Source of the DNA: Rhizobium sp. L43
Lineage (GTDB): Bacteria; Pseudomonadota; Alphaproteobacteria; Rhizobiales; Rhizobiaceae
Length of the DNA: 64,000 nt
Assembly (NCBI RefSeq): GCF_002531725.1
Contig: NZ_NWSQ01000008.1
Coordinates: 62,001-126,000, forward strand
Reading direction: 5' to 3'
Below, in pieces: positions 23,940 through 32,792 of this stretch. Position 1 is the first letter of the stretch, and the number at the start of each line of letters is the position of its first letter. The position numbers and the translations under genes are program-made. The notes beneath the pieces were generated by a model. That model was given only the letters and a program-made list of their open reading frames with translations. It had not been told where the DNA came from and did not search any database.

Positions 23940-25472
23940 TCAGTTGCGCAGCTCTTCGGGCAACAGGTCTTGGGGCAACAGGCCGGCGGGGAAATTCTGG
24001 TAGGCAACCGGGCGCAGAAACCTGCGGATCGACATGGTTCCGACGCTGGTCGCGCCGAAGTTGGTCGAGGCCGGGTAGGGTCCGCCATGCACCATGGAAT
24101 CGACAACCTCGACGCCGGTTGGGAAGCCGTTGACCAGCACTCTGCCAGCCTTCCGCTCGAGGATTGGCAGCAGGTCGCGGGCAAGGCCCAGATCGGCATC
24201 GTCCATATGGATCGTCGCGGTCAGCTGTCCCTGAAAGCTTTCGGCAAGGGCGAGCAACTTTTCAGGCGTGCCGACGCGCACGACGAGGCCGAGAGGACCG
24301 AATACTTCTTCGCTGAGCGAGTGATCGGCAAGCCAGGCCGAGCCGTTGGTCTCGAACAGGTTCGGCGTTGCTTCGCGGCCAGCACTCTGTGCCGCGAGAA
24401 CCGGCGCGACGGCATTGCTTGTCCGCATGCGCTCGACACCTTCGTGATAGGCCGTGGCGATGCCTTTGGTCAGCATCGTCTGCGGCGCCACCTTTTCAAG
24501 AGCCGCCTTGGCGGCACTGGTGAACTTGTCCGCCTCCGGCCCGTCGACGACGACGGCGATACCGGGTTTGGTGCAGAACTGGCCGGCACCAAGCGTCAGG
24601 GAACCGGCCCAGCCTGAACCGATCGCCTCTGCCCGGGCAGCGGTAGCGGCCGGCAGCAGGAACATCGGATTAACGCTGCCGAGTTCCCCGAAAAAGGGGA
24701 TCGGCTCAAGGCGCTGGGCGCAAAGGTCAAAGAGCGCCCTTCCGCCGGCAAGCGAGCCGGTAAAGCCAACGGCTTTGATGGCCGGATGGGTCACCAGCGC
24801 CGTTCCGACATCACGGCGACCGCCCTGGATCAGGCTGAAGACGCCGGCCGGCATTCCGGTACGCTCGATAGCGGCTGCAATCGCCTCGGCAATTATCTCA
24901 CCTGTGCCGGGATGGGCTGAATGTCCCTTCACCACGACCGGGCAGCCCGCGGCAAGCGCGGCTGCCGTATCGCCGCCGGCCGTCGAGAATGCCAGCGGAA
25001 AATTCGAAGCGCCGAAGACGGCGACCGGGCCGATCGGCCGCTGCACCAGACGGATCTCGGGCCGCGGCGCCGGTTGCCGGTCGGGTTGGGCTGCGTCGAC
25101 GCGAGCGTCGAGATGCGCGCCCTTGCGGATATGGTCGGCAAACAGTTTGAGTTGGCCGGTGGTGCGAGCGCGTTCGCCGTTGAGTCGGCCCTCCGGAAGC
25201 CCGGTTTCCTGCGTTCCGATGAGGGTGACGGCCTCGCCGCGCTTGTCGATCTCCTCGGCGATTGCCTCGAGGAAAATGCCGCGCTCCTCGCGTGTCGTTG
25301 CCGAAAACGCTGCAAAAGCAGCTTCGGCGGCGCGGCAGGCGCGGTCGACCAGTTCCGTTGTGCCGACAGCAAAGTCATGTGCCTGCCCATGCGCCGGCTC
25401 TGACCGAAATGTCGTCGTTCCGGCAATCCACTCGCCGGCGATGAAATGCTTGCCTGAAGGGGTCCAGCTCAT
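23940..25472 (-). CDS. 2-oxoglutarate-semialdehyde (2,5-dioxovalerate) dehydrogenase-type aldehyde dehydrogenase
   Basis: A 510-residue ALDH-superfamily protein. NADP-type features are PIGPVAVFGASNFPLAFSTA around residue 145-165, VKGHSAHPGTGEIIAEAI, FFGELGSVNPMFLLP containing the Glu at about 260, and the catalytic Cys in LTLGAGQFCTKPGIAVVVDG (about Cys 303). The FGELGSxNP and GAGQFCTKPG patterns are those of KGSADH, which makes 2-oxoglutarate in non-phosphorylating degradation of pentonates and aldarates. No 2-keto-3-deoxy-acid dehydratase (DHDPS-like) is present in the window, so it could instead oxidise an aldehyde from a retro-aldol reaction. GAGGAG precedes ATG 25472. Confidence 0.85.
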   Translation of the reverse strand: MSWTPSGKHFIAGEWIAGTTTFRSEPAHGQAHDFAVGTTELVDRACRAAEAAFAAFSATTREERGIFLEAIAEEIDKRGEAVTLIGTQETGLPEGRLNGERARTTGQLKLFADHIRKGAHLDARVDAAQPDRQPAPRPEIRLVQRPIGPVAVFGASNFPLAFSTAGGDTAAALAAGCPVVVKGHSAHPGTGEIIAEAIAAAIERTGMPAGVFSLIQGGRRDVGTALVTHPAIKAVGFTGSLAGGRALFDLCAQRLEPIPFFGELGSVNPMFLLPAATAARAEAIGSGWAGSLTLGAGQFCTKPGIAVVVDGPEADKFTSAAKAALEKVAPQTMLTKGIATAYHEGVERMRTSNAVAPVLAAQSAGREATPNLFETNGSAWLADHSLSEEVFGPLGLVVRVGTPEKLLALAESFQGQLTATIHMDDADLGLARDLLPILERKAGRVLVNGFPTGVEVVDSMVHGGPYPASTNFGATSVGTMSIRRFLRPVAYQNFPAGLLPQDLLPEELRN

Positions 25473-25540
25473 TGTTATTCTCCTCGGCGGAGCCTCGCTC
25501 CGTCCTGATGCGTGAAGTGTTGTTCAAGATGCGCCGGCTT

Positions 25541-25656
25541 AGAACAGGATGATTTTGGGCCAGGTCGGCCTAAAATCTGAATCCTGTTCTCAATTAAAGA
25601 GTTAGAGCATGATGTCGTCCAAAAACCGCTTTACGCTTTTCGGCATCATGCTCTAG
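25541..25656. repeat. RIME-like intergenic repeat, copy B
   Basis: Two palindromes in tandem. The first has arms AGAACAGGAT (25541-25550) and ATCCTGTTCT (25581-25590). The second has perfect arms TAGAGCATGATG (25603-25614) and CATCATGCTCTA (25644-25655). The left part matches copy A at 19763. The right arm contains the stop codon of the upstream RraA-like gene (TAG at 25655-25653 on the minus strand). It fills most of the 180-bp gap between that gene and the aldehyde dehydrogenase and probably acts as a transcript-ending or RNA-stabilising element. Confidence 0.8.
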
Positions 25657-26363
25657 CGGCCATTCACCTTCCGCCATTCGGCAAAGAGCGTCAGATTGCT
25701 TTCGTCGGTGGCCGGGTAGAGGCCGATGATCGTATGACCTTGCTTGACGCGTTCCGTCACGAAATCCTCGTAAGCGGTCATCTCCACCGCTTCATCGGCG
25801 ATCTCGTCGGCGATCTCTGCCGGGATGACGATCACGCTATCGTCGTCACCAACCATGATGTCGCCCGGGAAGACCGCCACATCGCCACAGCCTATCGGCA
25901 CATTGATGTCGATTGCCTCGTGCAGCGTCAGGTTCGTCGGGCTGGAGGGGCGGCTGTGATAGGCGGGGATATCAAGGCCACCGATCGTCATGGCGTCCCG
26001 GAAGCCGCCATCCGTGACGACGCCGGCGCCGCCGCGCATCATCAGGCGGGTAATCAGGATGTCGCCGGCAGAGGCTGCGCGCGGATCCTTGCGGCTGTCC
26101 ATCACCATAACAGAGCCTTCCGGGCAAGTCTCGATGGCAAGCCGTTGCGGATGTTTCGGGTTGCGAAAGACGTTCATTGCATTGCGGTCCTCGCGCGCAG
26201 GCATGTAGCGCAGCGTAAAGGCCGGTCCGACCATATTGCGGCCCTTCGGCTGCACCGGCCGAACATCTTGGATCGTCTGGTTTCTCAGGCCGCGCTTGAA
26301 CAGTGCCGAACACAGCGTCGCGACGGAGACGCCCATCAGCTTTTCACGGGTTGCGGGGTTCAT
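25653..26363 (-). CDS. RraA-family protein, probable oxo-acid aldolase
   Basis: A 236-residue protein of the RraA / 4-hydroxy-4-methyl-2-oxoglutarate aldolase family. Signals are the VSVATLCSALFKRGLRN start, DSRKDPRAASAGDILITRLM, and the catalytic GVVTDGGFRDAMTI in which Arg-Asp position the metal-bound oxo acid. True RNase-E inhibitors (RraA) are shorter and outside such clusters, so in this setting it is more likely an Mg-dependent class-II aldolase or dehydratase-like enzyme for a 2-keto-3-deoxy sugar acid. GAGGAGAAGGAA precedes the ATG. Its stop codon lies inside a RIME-like palindrome. It follows the enolase-superfamily gene by 22 bp. Confidence 0.82.
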   Translation of the reverse strand: MNPATREKLMGVSVATLCSALFKRGLRNQTIQDVRPVQPKGRNMVGPAFTLRYMPAREDRNAMNVFRNPKHPQRLAIETCPEGSVMVMDSRKDPRAASAGDILITRLMMRGGAGVVTDGGFRDAMTIGGLDIPAYHSRPSSPTNLTLHEAIDINVPIGCGDVAVFPGDIMVGDDDSVIVIPAEIADEIADEAVEMTAYEDFVTERVKQGHTIIGLYPATDESNLTLFAEWRKVNGR

Positions 26364-26385
26364 ATTTCCTTCTCCTCGTTCTCAT

Positions 26386-27576
26386 TCAGACGCCGAAGCT
26401 GCAGGTTTCCACGGTCCAGTCACGGGCTTTGCCCGTCAGGCTGCAACCAAGCCCCGGACGGGCCGGCACGATCATCCGACCGTCCTTGATATCGAGTTGT
26501 TCGTTGAACAGTGGCGCCAGCCAATCGAAATGCTCTACCCATGGCTCATGTGCATAGGCGGCCGCCAGGTGCAGATGGATTTCCATGGCGAAATGCGGCG
26601 CCAGGCGCATACGTTTCGCCTCGGCGTGTGTGCAGATGCGCAAAAAGGGCGTGATGCCGCCGACCCGCGGCGCATCCGGCTGAATGAAGTCGACCGCATC
26701 GGCCCGGATCAGCGCCATGTGCTCGTCGGCGCTTGCCAGCATTTCGCCGGTGGCGATCGGCGTGGCGAGCTCGCGTGCCAGTGCCGCATGGCCCTCGGCA
26801 TCATAGGCATCGAGCGGCTCTTCGATCCATTCAAGATTGAGCGGCTCGACCATCCGGCCGAAGCGCAACGCCGTCGTGCGGTCCCATTGCTGGTTTGCAT
26901 CGACCATCAACGGAACACGGCCATCGATATGGCTCGTCACCGCATCGAGCCGACGAAGGTCGATCATCGGGTCCGGCTGCCCGACCTTGATCTTGATGCC
27001 GCCGATACCGGAGGCGATCGAGTGGTCGATGGCATCGCGGATTTCCTCGACGGTCGATGACAGAAAGCCACCCGAGGTGTTGTAGCAGGCAACACTGTCG
27101 CGATGGGCGCCAAGCAGTTTTGCAAGCGGCAGGCCGGTGCGTTTCGCCTTCAGGTCCCAGAGGCAGATGTCGATGGCGGCGATTGCCTGGGTTGCAATGC
27201 CGGAGCGGCCGACCGAGGCCCCGGCCCAGCAGAGCTTGTCCCAGATGCGCGCTGTATCGTTGGGGTCTTCGCCAATCAGATTGTCGGCAAGCTCGCAGGC
27301 ATGTGCATAAAGGGCAGGTCCGCCTGCCCGCTTCGAGTAACTGAAACCGAGCCCACTATGGCCAGCCTCGGAGACGATCTCGCAAAACAGAAAGGCCACC
27401 TGGGTCAGCGGCTTCTGCCGGCCCGTCAACACCTTGGCATCGCTGATCGGCCGCGCCAACGGCAGGTAAGCGAGCGACAGGGTGACCGATCGGATGGCGT
27501 CCAGTTTGGACGGACCGGCAGCGAAGCCAGCCTTGGGCGGCTGTGCGGGAATCGTACGTCGATCGGGATCAAACAT
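26386..27576 (-). CDS. enolase-superfamily dehydratase (L-talarate/galactarate dehydratase type)
   Basis: A 396-residue mandelate-racemase-subgroup enzyme. The capping domain is residues about 1-150; the barrel carries K195-I-K197, metal ligands D226 (VDANQ), E252 (WIEEP) and E278 (TGEML), and H328 in LAPHFAMEIHLHLA. The set K197/D226/E252/E278/H328 agrees with the residues I recall for Salmonella TalrD/GalrD, even in numbering. It should remove water from an acid sugar (galactarate or talarate) to give a 2-keto-3-deoxy acid in the cytoplasm. The gene begins 10 bp after the IlvD-type dehydratase (GAGG before the ATG), so the two dehydratases are co-transcribed. The substrate remains an inference. 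Confidence 0.85.
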   Translation of the reverse strand: MFDPDRRTIPAQPPKAGFAAGPSKLDAIRSVTLSLAYLPLARPISDAKVLTGRQKPLTQVAFLFCEIVSEAGHSGLGFSYSKRAGGPALYAHACELADNLIGEDPNDTARIWDKLCWAGASVGRSGIATQAIAAIDICLWDLKAKRTGLPLAKLLGAHRDSVACYNTSGGFLSSTVEEIRDAIDHSIASGIGGIKIKVGQPDPMIDLRRLDAVTSHIDGRVPLMVDANQQWDRTTALRFGRMVEPLNLEWIEEPLDAYDAEGHAALARELATPIATGEMLASADEHMALIRADAVDFIQPDAPRVGGITPFLRICTHAEAKRMRLAPHFAMEIHLHLAAAYAHEPWVEHFDWLAPLFNEQLDIKDGRMIVPARPGLGCSLTGKARDWTVETCSFGV

Positions 27577-27585
27577 CGTCGTGCC

Positions 27586-29322
27586 TCAGTTGATGGCCGG
27601 TTCCGGCGTCTTGCCACCGAATTCCGTCGTCAGGAAATCAAAGTCGCAGCCCTTGTCGGCCTGCTCGATATGGCGGGAGAACATGAAACCATAACCGCGC
27701 TCGTAATGCCGCGTGGGCGCCACCCAGCCGGCCCGCCGCGCCGCGATCTCCTCTTCGGAAACCTGCATGTTGAGGCTGCGTGCCGGAATATCGAGCTCTA
27801 CCATGTCCCCCGTTCGCAGCAGAGCCAGGGGGCCGCCGACATAAGATTCCGGTGCGACATGCAGCACGCAGGCGCCGAAACTGGTTCCGGACATGCGGGC
27901 GTCCGAGATGCGCACCATGTCGCGCAGGCCGAGCTTCAACAGCGCCTTCGGCATCGGGATCATGCCCCATTCCGGCATGCCGGGGCCGCCCTGGGGGCCG
28001 GCATTGCGCAGCACGAGCACAGTGTCCGGCGTCAGCGGATAATCGGGATCATCGATGATCTTCTTCATCTCCGCATAGCTGTCGGCGACCAATGCCGGAC
28101 CACGATGGCGATGGAATTTCGGATCGCAGGCCGCTGGTTTGATCACCGCGCCATCGGGACACAGGTTCCCCTTGAGCACGGCCAGCGAACCTTCGTGATA
28201 GACCGGGTTCGACAATGGCCGGATAACGTCGTCATTGTAGATCTTCACCTGGTCGAGACCGTCCACCAGGGGTTTTCCGGTGACGGTCATCGCGGTGGGA
28301 TCCAGTCTGTCGCCGAGCTGCTTCATCAGGGCGCGCAAGCCGCCCGCGTAAAAGAAGTCCTCCATCAGGTAGATCGAACCGGAGGGCCGGATGTTGGCAA
28401 GAACCGGCGTCGTGCGGCCGATGCGATCGAGGTCGTCGAGCTCCAGCGGGACGCCGGCGCGGCGCGCCATGGCGATCAGGTGAATGATCGCATTGGTGGA
28501 ACAGCCGGTCGCCATGGCGACCGTGACGGCATTGTCGACGGCGGCCGGCGTGATGATCCGGTCCGGCGTCAGGTCCTGCCACACCATGTCGACGATGCGG
28601 CGGCCACAGGCCGCCGACATGCGCTGGTGATTGGCGTCGGCTGCCGGAATCGAGGATGCGCCGGGCAGCGTCAATCCCATAGCCTCGGCGATCGCCGTCA
28701 TCGTCGAGGCCGTGCCCATGGTCATGCAATGGCCGTAGCTGCGGGCAATCCCGCCTTCGATGCCCTGCCACTCCTCCTTGGTGATCGTGCCGGCACGCCG
28801 CTCGTCCCAGTATTTGAAACCGTCGGTCCCCGACCCCAGGGTCTTGCCGGCATAATTGCCGCGAAGCATCGGGCCGGCAGGGAGATAGATAAAGGGAATG
28901 CCCATGCTGACGGCCCCCATGACGAGGCCCGGCGTGGTCTTGTCGCAACCGCCCATCAGAACGGCGCCGTCGACAGGATGGCTCCGCAACAGCTCCTCGG
29001 TCTCCATCGCCAGCATATTGCGATAGAGCATAGTGGTCGGCTTGACGAAGTTTTCAGAAAGGGAAAGCGCCGGCAGCTCCATGGGGAAGCCGCCCGATTG
29101 AAGAATTCCCCGCTTCACCCATTCGGCGCGTTCGCGGAAATGCATGTGGCACGGCTGGGCATCGGACCAGGTGTTGATCACGGCAATGATCGGCTTTCCC
29201 TGCCAATCCTCCGGCGCATAGCCCATCTGCATGGTTCGCGACCGGTGACCGAACGAGCGCTGATCATCCGGCAGCATCCATCGGGCCGACCGCAGTTGCT
29301 CGTAAGTTTTCCCAGCGGCCAC
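27586..29322 (-). CDS. IlvD/Edd-family sugar-acid dehydratase (L-arabinonate dehydratase type)
   Basis: A 578-residue iron-sulfur dehydratase. The three cluster cysteines are C58 (DAQPCHMHF), C126 (MGGCDKTTPG) and C199 (SYGHCMTMGTAST); the late serine lies in SDARMSGTSFGACVLH. The length, the N-terminus (YEQLRSARWMLPDDQRSFGH) and the cysteine spacing match the R. leguminosarum bv. trifolii L-arabinonate dehydratase, which binds [2Fe-2S] and Mg and converts aldonates to 2-keto-3-deoxy acids. A related D-fuconate, D-galactonate or xylonate specificity cannot be excluded. It opens the catabolic operon, divergent from the GntR regulator, with a candidate operator 45 bp upstream. Confidence 0.9.
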   Translation of the reverse strand: MAAGKTYEQLRSARWMLPDDQRSFGHRSRTMQMGYAPEDWQGKPIIAVINTWSDAQPCHMHFRERAEWVKRGILQSGGFPMELPALSLSENFVKPTTMLYRNMLAMETEELLRSHPVDGAVLMGGCDKTTPGLVMGAVSMGIPFIYLPAGPMLRGNYAGKTLGSGTDGFKYWDERRAGTITKEEWQGIEGGIARSYGHCMTMGTASTMTAIAEAMGLTLPGASSIPAADANHQRMSAACGRRIVDMVWQDLTPDRIITPAAVDNAVTVAMATGCSTNAIIHLIAMARRAGVPLELDDLDRIGRTTPVLANIRPSGSIYLMEDFFYAGGLRALMKQLGDRLDPTAMTVTGKPLVDGLDQVKIYNDDVIRPLSNPVYHEGSLAVLKGNLCPDGAVIKPAACDPKFHRHRGPALVADSYAEMKKIIDDPDYPLTPDTVLVLRNAGPQGGPGMPEWGMIPMPKALLKLGLRDMVRISDARMSGTSFGACVLHVAPESYVGGPLALLRTGDMVELDIPARSLNMQVSEEEIAARRAGWVAPTRHYERGYGFMFSRHIEQADKGCDFDFLTTEFGGKTPEPAIN

Positions 29323-29366
29323 GGCTTTCTCCTACCTTTTTTACCCGTTCATCTGCGCATGGCCAT

Positions 29367-29382
29367 AACTGATATTTTAGTT
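29367..29382. promoter_or_regulatory. candidate GntR operator, site 1
   Basis: AACTGATATTTTAGTT, arms AACT/AGTT around an AT-rich 8-base centre. It lies between the divergent dehydratase operon (start 29322) and the GntR gene (start 29465). It shares 14 of 16 bases with site 2 (34719) and recurs in part at 35762, both upstream of transporter genes of the same cluster. Confidence 0.65.
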
Positions 29383-29464
29383 TGCCATATATATCAACGG
29401 CAAGTTTGCATTCTTGTGCATTAGGTCACGCAAGGCTATGAATGGAGCAAAAGGATTGCCCCAT

Positions 29465-30184
29465 ATGAATTCCCAGTTCGCCTCCACATTCGGCCTGACG
29501 GCACCCGGTTTTCCGGTCGCGGCCGGCAGCACCGTCCAGCGGGTCTATGATGATCTCAGAAAGCGCATCATCACCATTCAGCTGCCCCCAGACACCACGC
29601 TGTCGCGCACCGAGCTGACGGAGACCTATGAAGTCAGCCAGACTCCCATTCGTGACGCGCTTCAGCTTCTCAAACAGGAGGGCCTGGTTCGCATTTACCC
29701 GCAGTCCCGCACTGTCGTGACCAGGATCGATGTGCTGCAAATTTACGAGGCGCATTTCCTTCGCGTCGCGCTGGAATCGGAAGTCTGCCGACGGCTCGCG
29801 ACCGATCCGGATCCCGATCCGAGCGTCATCACCCGCGCCCGCTCGATCATCAAAATGCAGTCGGCAGTCGCCGACGACGTCGATCAGATTGCCATCTTCC
29901 AGGAGCTCGACGAGCTCTTTCACCAGACATTGTTCGCAGGCGCCAAGCGCAGCAGCCTGCATCAGCTGGTTCGCGAGCGGTCCGGCCATCTCGAGCGCAT
30001 TCGTCGTCTGCATCTGCCCGAAAAGGGCAAGATCATGAGCATCCTCGCTGGCCACCACGCCATCATCGACGCAATTGCCGCCCGCGACGAACAGGGGGCC
30101 GTCGACGCGATCCGTGAGCATCTCAGCCAGACCGTCGCAAAGGTCGAAGAGCTCAGGAAGGAGTTCCCCGATTACTTCGTCTGA
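29465..30184 (+). CDS. GntR/FadR-family regulator of the sugar-acid cluster
   Basis: A 239-residue regulator. The winged helix spans about residues 20-85 (VQRVYDDLRKRIITIQLPPD, then SRTELTETYEVSQTPIRDAL), and an FCD ligand domain follows, with the conserved pattern ELDELFHQTLFAGAKRSSLH and a histidine pair in ILAGHHAIIDAIAARD. It is divergent from the dehydratase operon and presumably represses it, responding to a pathway acid. ATG 29465 (MNSQFAST) has AAAGGA about 9 bases upstream; an ATG at 29438 has the ribosome-binding site too close. A 16-bp palindrome at 29367 and near copies at 34719 and 35762 are its likely binding sites. Confidence 0.88.
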   Translation: MNSQFASTFGLTAPGFPVAAGSTVQRVYDDLRKRIITIQLPPDTTLSRTELTETYEVSQTPIRDALQLLKQEGLVRIYPQSRTVVTRIDVLQIYEAHFLRVALESEVCRRLATDPDPDPSVITRARSIIKMQSAVADDVDQIAIFQELDELFHQTLFAGAKRSSLHQLVRERSGHLERIRRLHLPEKGKIMSILAGHHAIIDAIAARDEQGAVDAIREHLSQTVAKVEELRKEFPDYFV

Positions 30185-30213
30185 ACCGGCCGCGCCGCGG
30201 GTTGCAGCCGGGG

Positions 30214-31161
30214 TCAATTGACCGGTGTCAGCAGCGGCCTGCCTGCGAAGAAGGCGGCGAGGTTGTCGACCGTCAATTGCGCCATCCTGTCGCGCGTTTC
30301 CTCGGTCCCGCTGGCGTGATGGGGATAAAGCACGACATTGTCGAGTGCTGCGAAGCGGGGATCGGGATTGGGTTCGTTAAGGTAGACATCGATGCCGGCC
30401 GAAGCGATCCGCCCTTCCTGCAGGGCCGCGATCAAGGCCGGCTCATCGACCACGGTGCCGCGGGCAATATTGATGAAGCTACCAGCCGGCCCGAGCGCAT
30501 TCAGCACGTCCGCCGAAATCAACCCTTCGGTCGAGGGTCCGCCCGGCGTCGCCACGATCAGGATATCGGCCCAGTCGGCCAGTTTTACCGGGTCGGCGAA
30601 ATAGGCAAAATCATTGTCGGCTTTCTTCGTCCGCCCATAATAGCCGACCGTCAGCCCGACAGCCTCGCATCGCCTGGCAATCGCCATGCCGATGCGGCCG
30701 AGGCCTGCGATGCCGGCCCTCTTGCCCGAGGTCGACGTCGTCAGCGGCATCATGCCTTTCAGCCCCCAGTCGCCGGAGCGCACATAGCGATCGCCCTCCG
30801 GCAGGCGCCGGCGCGCCGCCAGCATCAGAAGCAGCGCCATGTCGGCAACGTCGTCGCACAACACCTCGGAGGTGTTGGTGAGCTTGATGCCGCGCCGCGT
30901 CATCGCCTCGACATCCATCTGGTCGTAACCCGCCGAGGAACAGGCGGCGAGCTTCAGTGCCGGCAATTTCGCAAGCAGGGCTTCATCGATCGTTACATGG
31001 CCGTTGCACACCAGAGCCGTGCAGATCGGGCCGGCTTTCTGAAGCAGAGCGTCCCGTTCCCAGCCTTCTGCAAGATCCAGCCGGTGCAGCGTATAGGCCG
31101 CCTCCAGCATTGCCATCTGACGGGGCCGGAGCGGATAGGCGACGATAACATCGGGCTTCAT
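30214..31161 (-). CDS. D-isomer-specific 2-hydroxyacid dehydrogenase
   Basis: A 315-residue NAD(P)-dependent dehydrogenase of the glyoxylate/hydroxypyruvate reductase group. It carries the Rossmann fingerprint GKRAGIAGLGRIGMAIARRC (about residue 145-165), the substrate-binding VATPGGPSTEGLIS and ARG in FINIARGTVVDEPALIAAL, and the catalytic Glu/His regions AGIDVYLNEPNPDP and LYPHHASGTEETRDRM. Reduction of glyoxylate, hydroxypyruvate or tartronate semialdehyde-like products of sugar-acid cleavage is plausible. The ATG overlaps the stop codon of the ABC ATPase gene by 4 bp, so it is translated with the transporter. Confidence 0.85.
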   Translation of the reverse strand: MKPDVIVAYPLRPRQMAMLEAAYTLHRLDLAEGWERDALLQKAGPICTALVCNGHVTIDEALLAKLPALKLAACSSAGYDQMDVEAMTRRGIKLTNTSEVLCDDVADMALLLMLAARRRLPEGDRYVRSGDWGLKGMMPLTTSTSGKRAGIAGLGRIGMAIARRCEAVGLTVGYYGRTKKADNDFAYFADPVKLADWADILIVATPGGPSTEGLISADVLNALGPAGSFINIARGTVVDEPALIAALQEGRIASAGIDVYLNEPNPDPRFAALDNVVLYPHHASGTEETRDRMAQLTVDNLAAFFAGRPLLTPVN

Positions 31162-32792
31162 GCGGAAACGAGTCCTTCCTGCTTATGACGTGCGGCGCGG
31201 CGCGTGGCCTGAACCTCGGGATCGGGATCGAGGCTCGCGGCAAGAAGCGCCTGGGTGTAGGGGTGGGAGGGCGCGTTGAAGATCTGGCCCACCGGCCCCT
31301 CCTCGACAATCTCGCCGGCCTTCATGACGATGACACGATCGGCGAAATCGCGAACCACCGGCAGGTCATGGGCGATGAAAAGGTAGGACAGGCCGAATTC
31401 GCGACGCAGGCCCTCGAGCAAGGCAATCACCTGCGCCTGGATCGACACGTCGAGCGCCGAAACCGCCTCGTCGCAGATGATCAGTTTCGGCTCCATCGCC
31501 AGCGCTCGGGCAATCGCGATGCGCTGCCGCTGGCCGCCGGAAAACTGATGTGGATACCGGTCCGCCATCTCAGGCTTCAAGCCAACCTTGACCAGCAGCT
31601 CGGCCACCCTCTCCTTCCATCTCGCCTTCGGCAGGATATCGGGGTGAATGACCCAGGCCTCGGAGATCAACCGGAACACGCTCATCCGCGGGTTCAGTGA
31701 CTGCGTCGGGTCCTGGAAGACCATCTGCAAATCGCGGCGCAGCCCGAATATCTCCCGCGGGCTCATCGCCAGCAGATCGTTGCCGCGGTAGAGGACCTGG
31801 CCCGCCTGCGGATCGTCGAGGCGAACGATCGCCCGGGCCAGGGTCGATTTGCCGGAACCGCTCTCGCCGACAACGGCCACCGTCTCGCCGGGCATGATGA
31901 CGAGGTCGACGCCCTTCAGCGCCTGGAATGCGCCAAAACTCTTCTTCAGGCCGATGGCGCGCAGCAGCGGTTCGCCCTGCCGGTCACGCTCTTGCGCCAT
32001 TGCGCCCTTCCCGGGTGCGGCGGCAATCAGCTTCTTCGTATAGGGGTTCTCAGGGTTGCGATAGACGTCGGCCGCATTGCCGGTTTCGACGATGCAGCCG
32101 GAATTCATCACCACCACCCGGTCGGCGACCTCCGCGACGACGCCGAGATCGTGGGTGATCAGCAGCAGGCCCATGCCGGTTTCCTGCTGCAATTCCTGCA
32201 GAAGTTCGAGCACCTGTGCCTGCACTGTAACATCAAGCGCGGTGGTGGGTTCATCTGCAATCAGGATGTCGGGCTTGCAGGCGATCGCCATGGCGATCAT
32301 CAGGCGTTGCCGCTGCCCGCCGGAGAACTGGAACGGATACTTTCGCATCGCCGCCTGCGGATCTGATATGCCGACCCGCTCCATCAGTTCCAGCGCCCTG
32401 GCACGGGCCTGCTCCGCGGATTGACCATGCGTCGTCATCATTTCGGTGATTTGCCAGCCGACCGTGTAGACCGGGTTGAGGTGGGCCAGCGGGTCCTGAA
32501 AGATCATGGCGATCTTGGCGCCGTTGATCGAACGCCGCTCCTCGGGCGTCATTTTCAGCATGTCGTGCCCATTGAGGAGAATGGTGCCGCGGGTGATCCT
32601 GCCGGGTGGGATGTCGATCAGGTTCATGATCGCCGAGGCGGACACGGACTTGCCCGAACCGCTTTCCCCGAGGATCGCCAGCGTCTCACCGCGATCGAGA
32701 TGCCAGCTGACATCCTGCACAGCCTTGACCGTGCCGCTGACCGTATGGAACTCGACCGAGAGGTCACGTATTTCCAGAAGATGTTCAGCCAT
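31158..32792 (-). CDS. fused dual-domain ABC transporter ATPase (DppD-DppF type)
   Basis: A 544-residue protein with two nucleotide-binding domains. Domain 1 has Walker A GESGSGKS near residue 42, signature FSGGQRQR near 160 and Walker B LIADEPTTALDV near 180; domain 2 has a second GESGSGKS near residue 310, FSGGQRQR near 425 and LIICDEAVSALDV near 447. Oligopeptide-type transporters usually use two separate ATPases; here they are fused. It energises the permeases encoded just upstream (start overlaps the second permease gene by 8 bp) and the binding protein at 22.3 kb is the likely partner. Confidence 0.92.
   Translation of the reverse strand: MAEHLLEIRDLSVEFHTVSGTVKAVQDVSWHLDRGETLAILGESGSGKSVSASAIMNLIDIPPGRITRGTILLNGHDMLKMTPEERRSINGAKIAMIFQDPLAHLNPVYTVGWQITEMMTTHGQSAEQARARALELMERVGISDPQAAMRKYPFQFSGGQRQRLMIAMAIACKPDILIADEPTTALDVTVQAQVLELLQELQQETGMGLLLITHDLGVVAEVADRVVVMNSGCIVETGNAADVYRNPENPYTKKLIAAAPGKGAMAQERDRQGEPLLRAIGLKKSFGAFQALKGVDLVIMPGETVAVVGESGSGKSTLARAIVRLDDPQAGQVLYRGNDLLAMSPREIFGLRRDLQMVFQDPTQSLNPRMSVFRLISEAWVIHPDILPKARWKERVAELLVKVGLKPEMADRYPHQFSGGQRQRIAIARALAMEPKLIICDEAVSALDVSIQAQVIALLEGLRREFGLSYLFIAHDLPVVRDFADRVIVMKAGEIVEEGPVGQIFNAPSHPYTQALLAASLDPDPEVQATRRAARHKQEGLVSA

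Noticed and set aside
27103..29424. A 773-codon open frame on the plus strand
   Set aside because: It is antisense to the enolase-superfamily and IlvD-type dehydratase genes, with unnatural composition (His/Arg/Gly-rich); no ribosome-binding site or family pattern.
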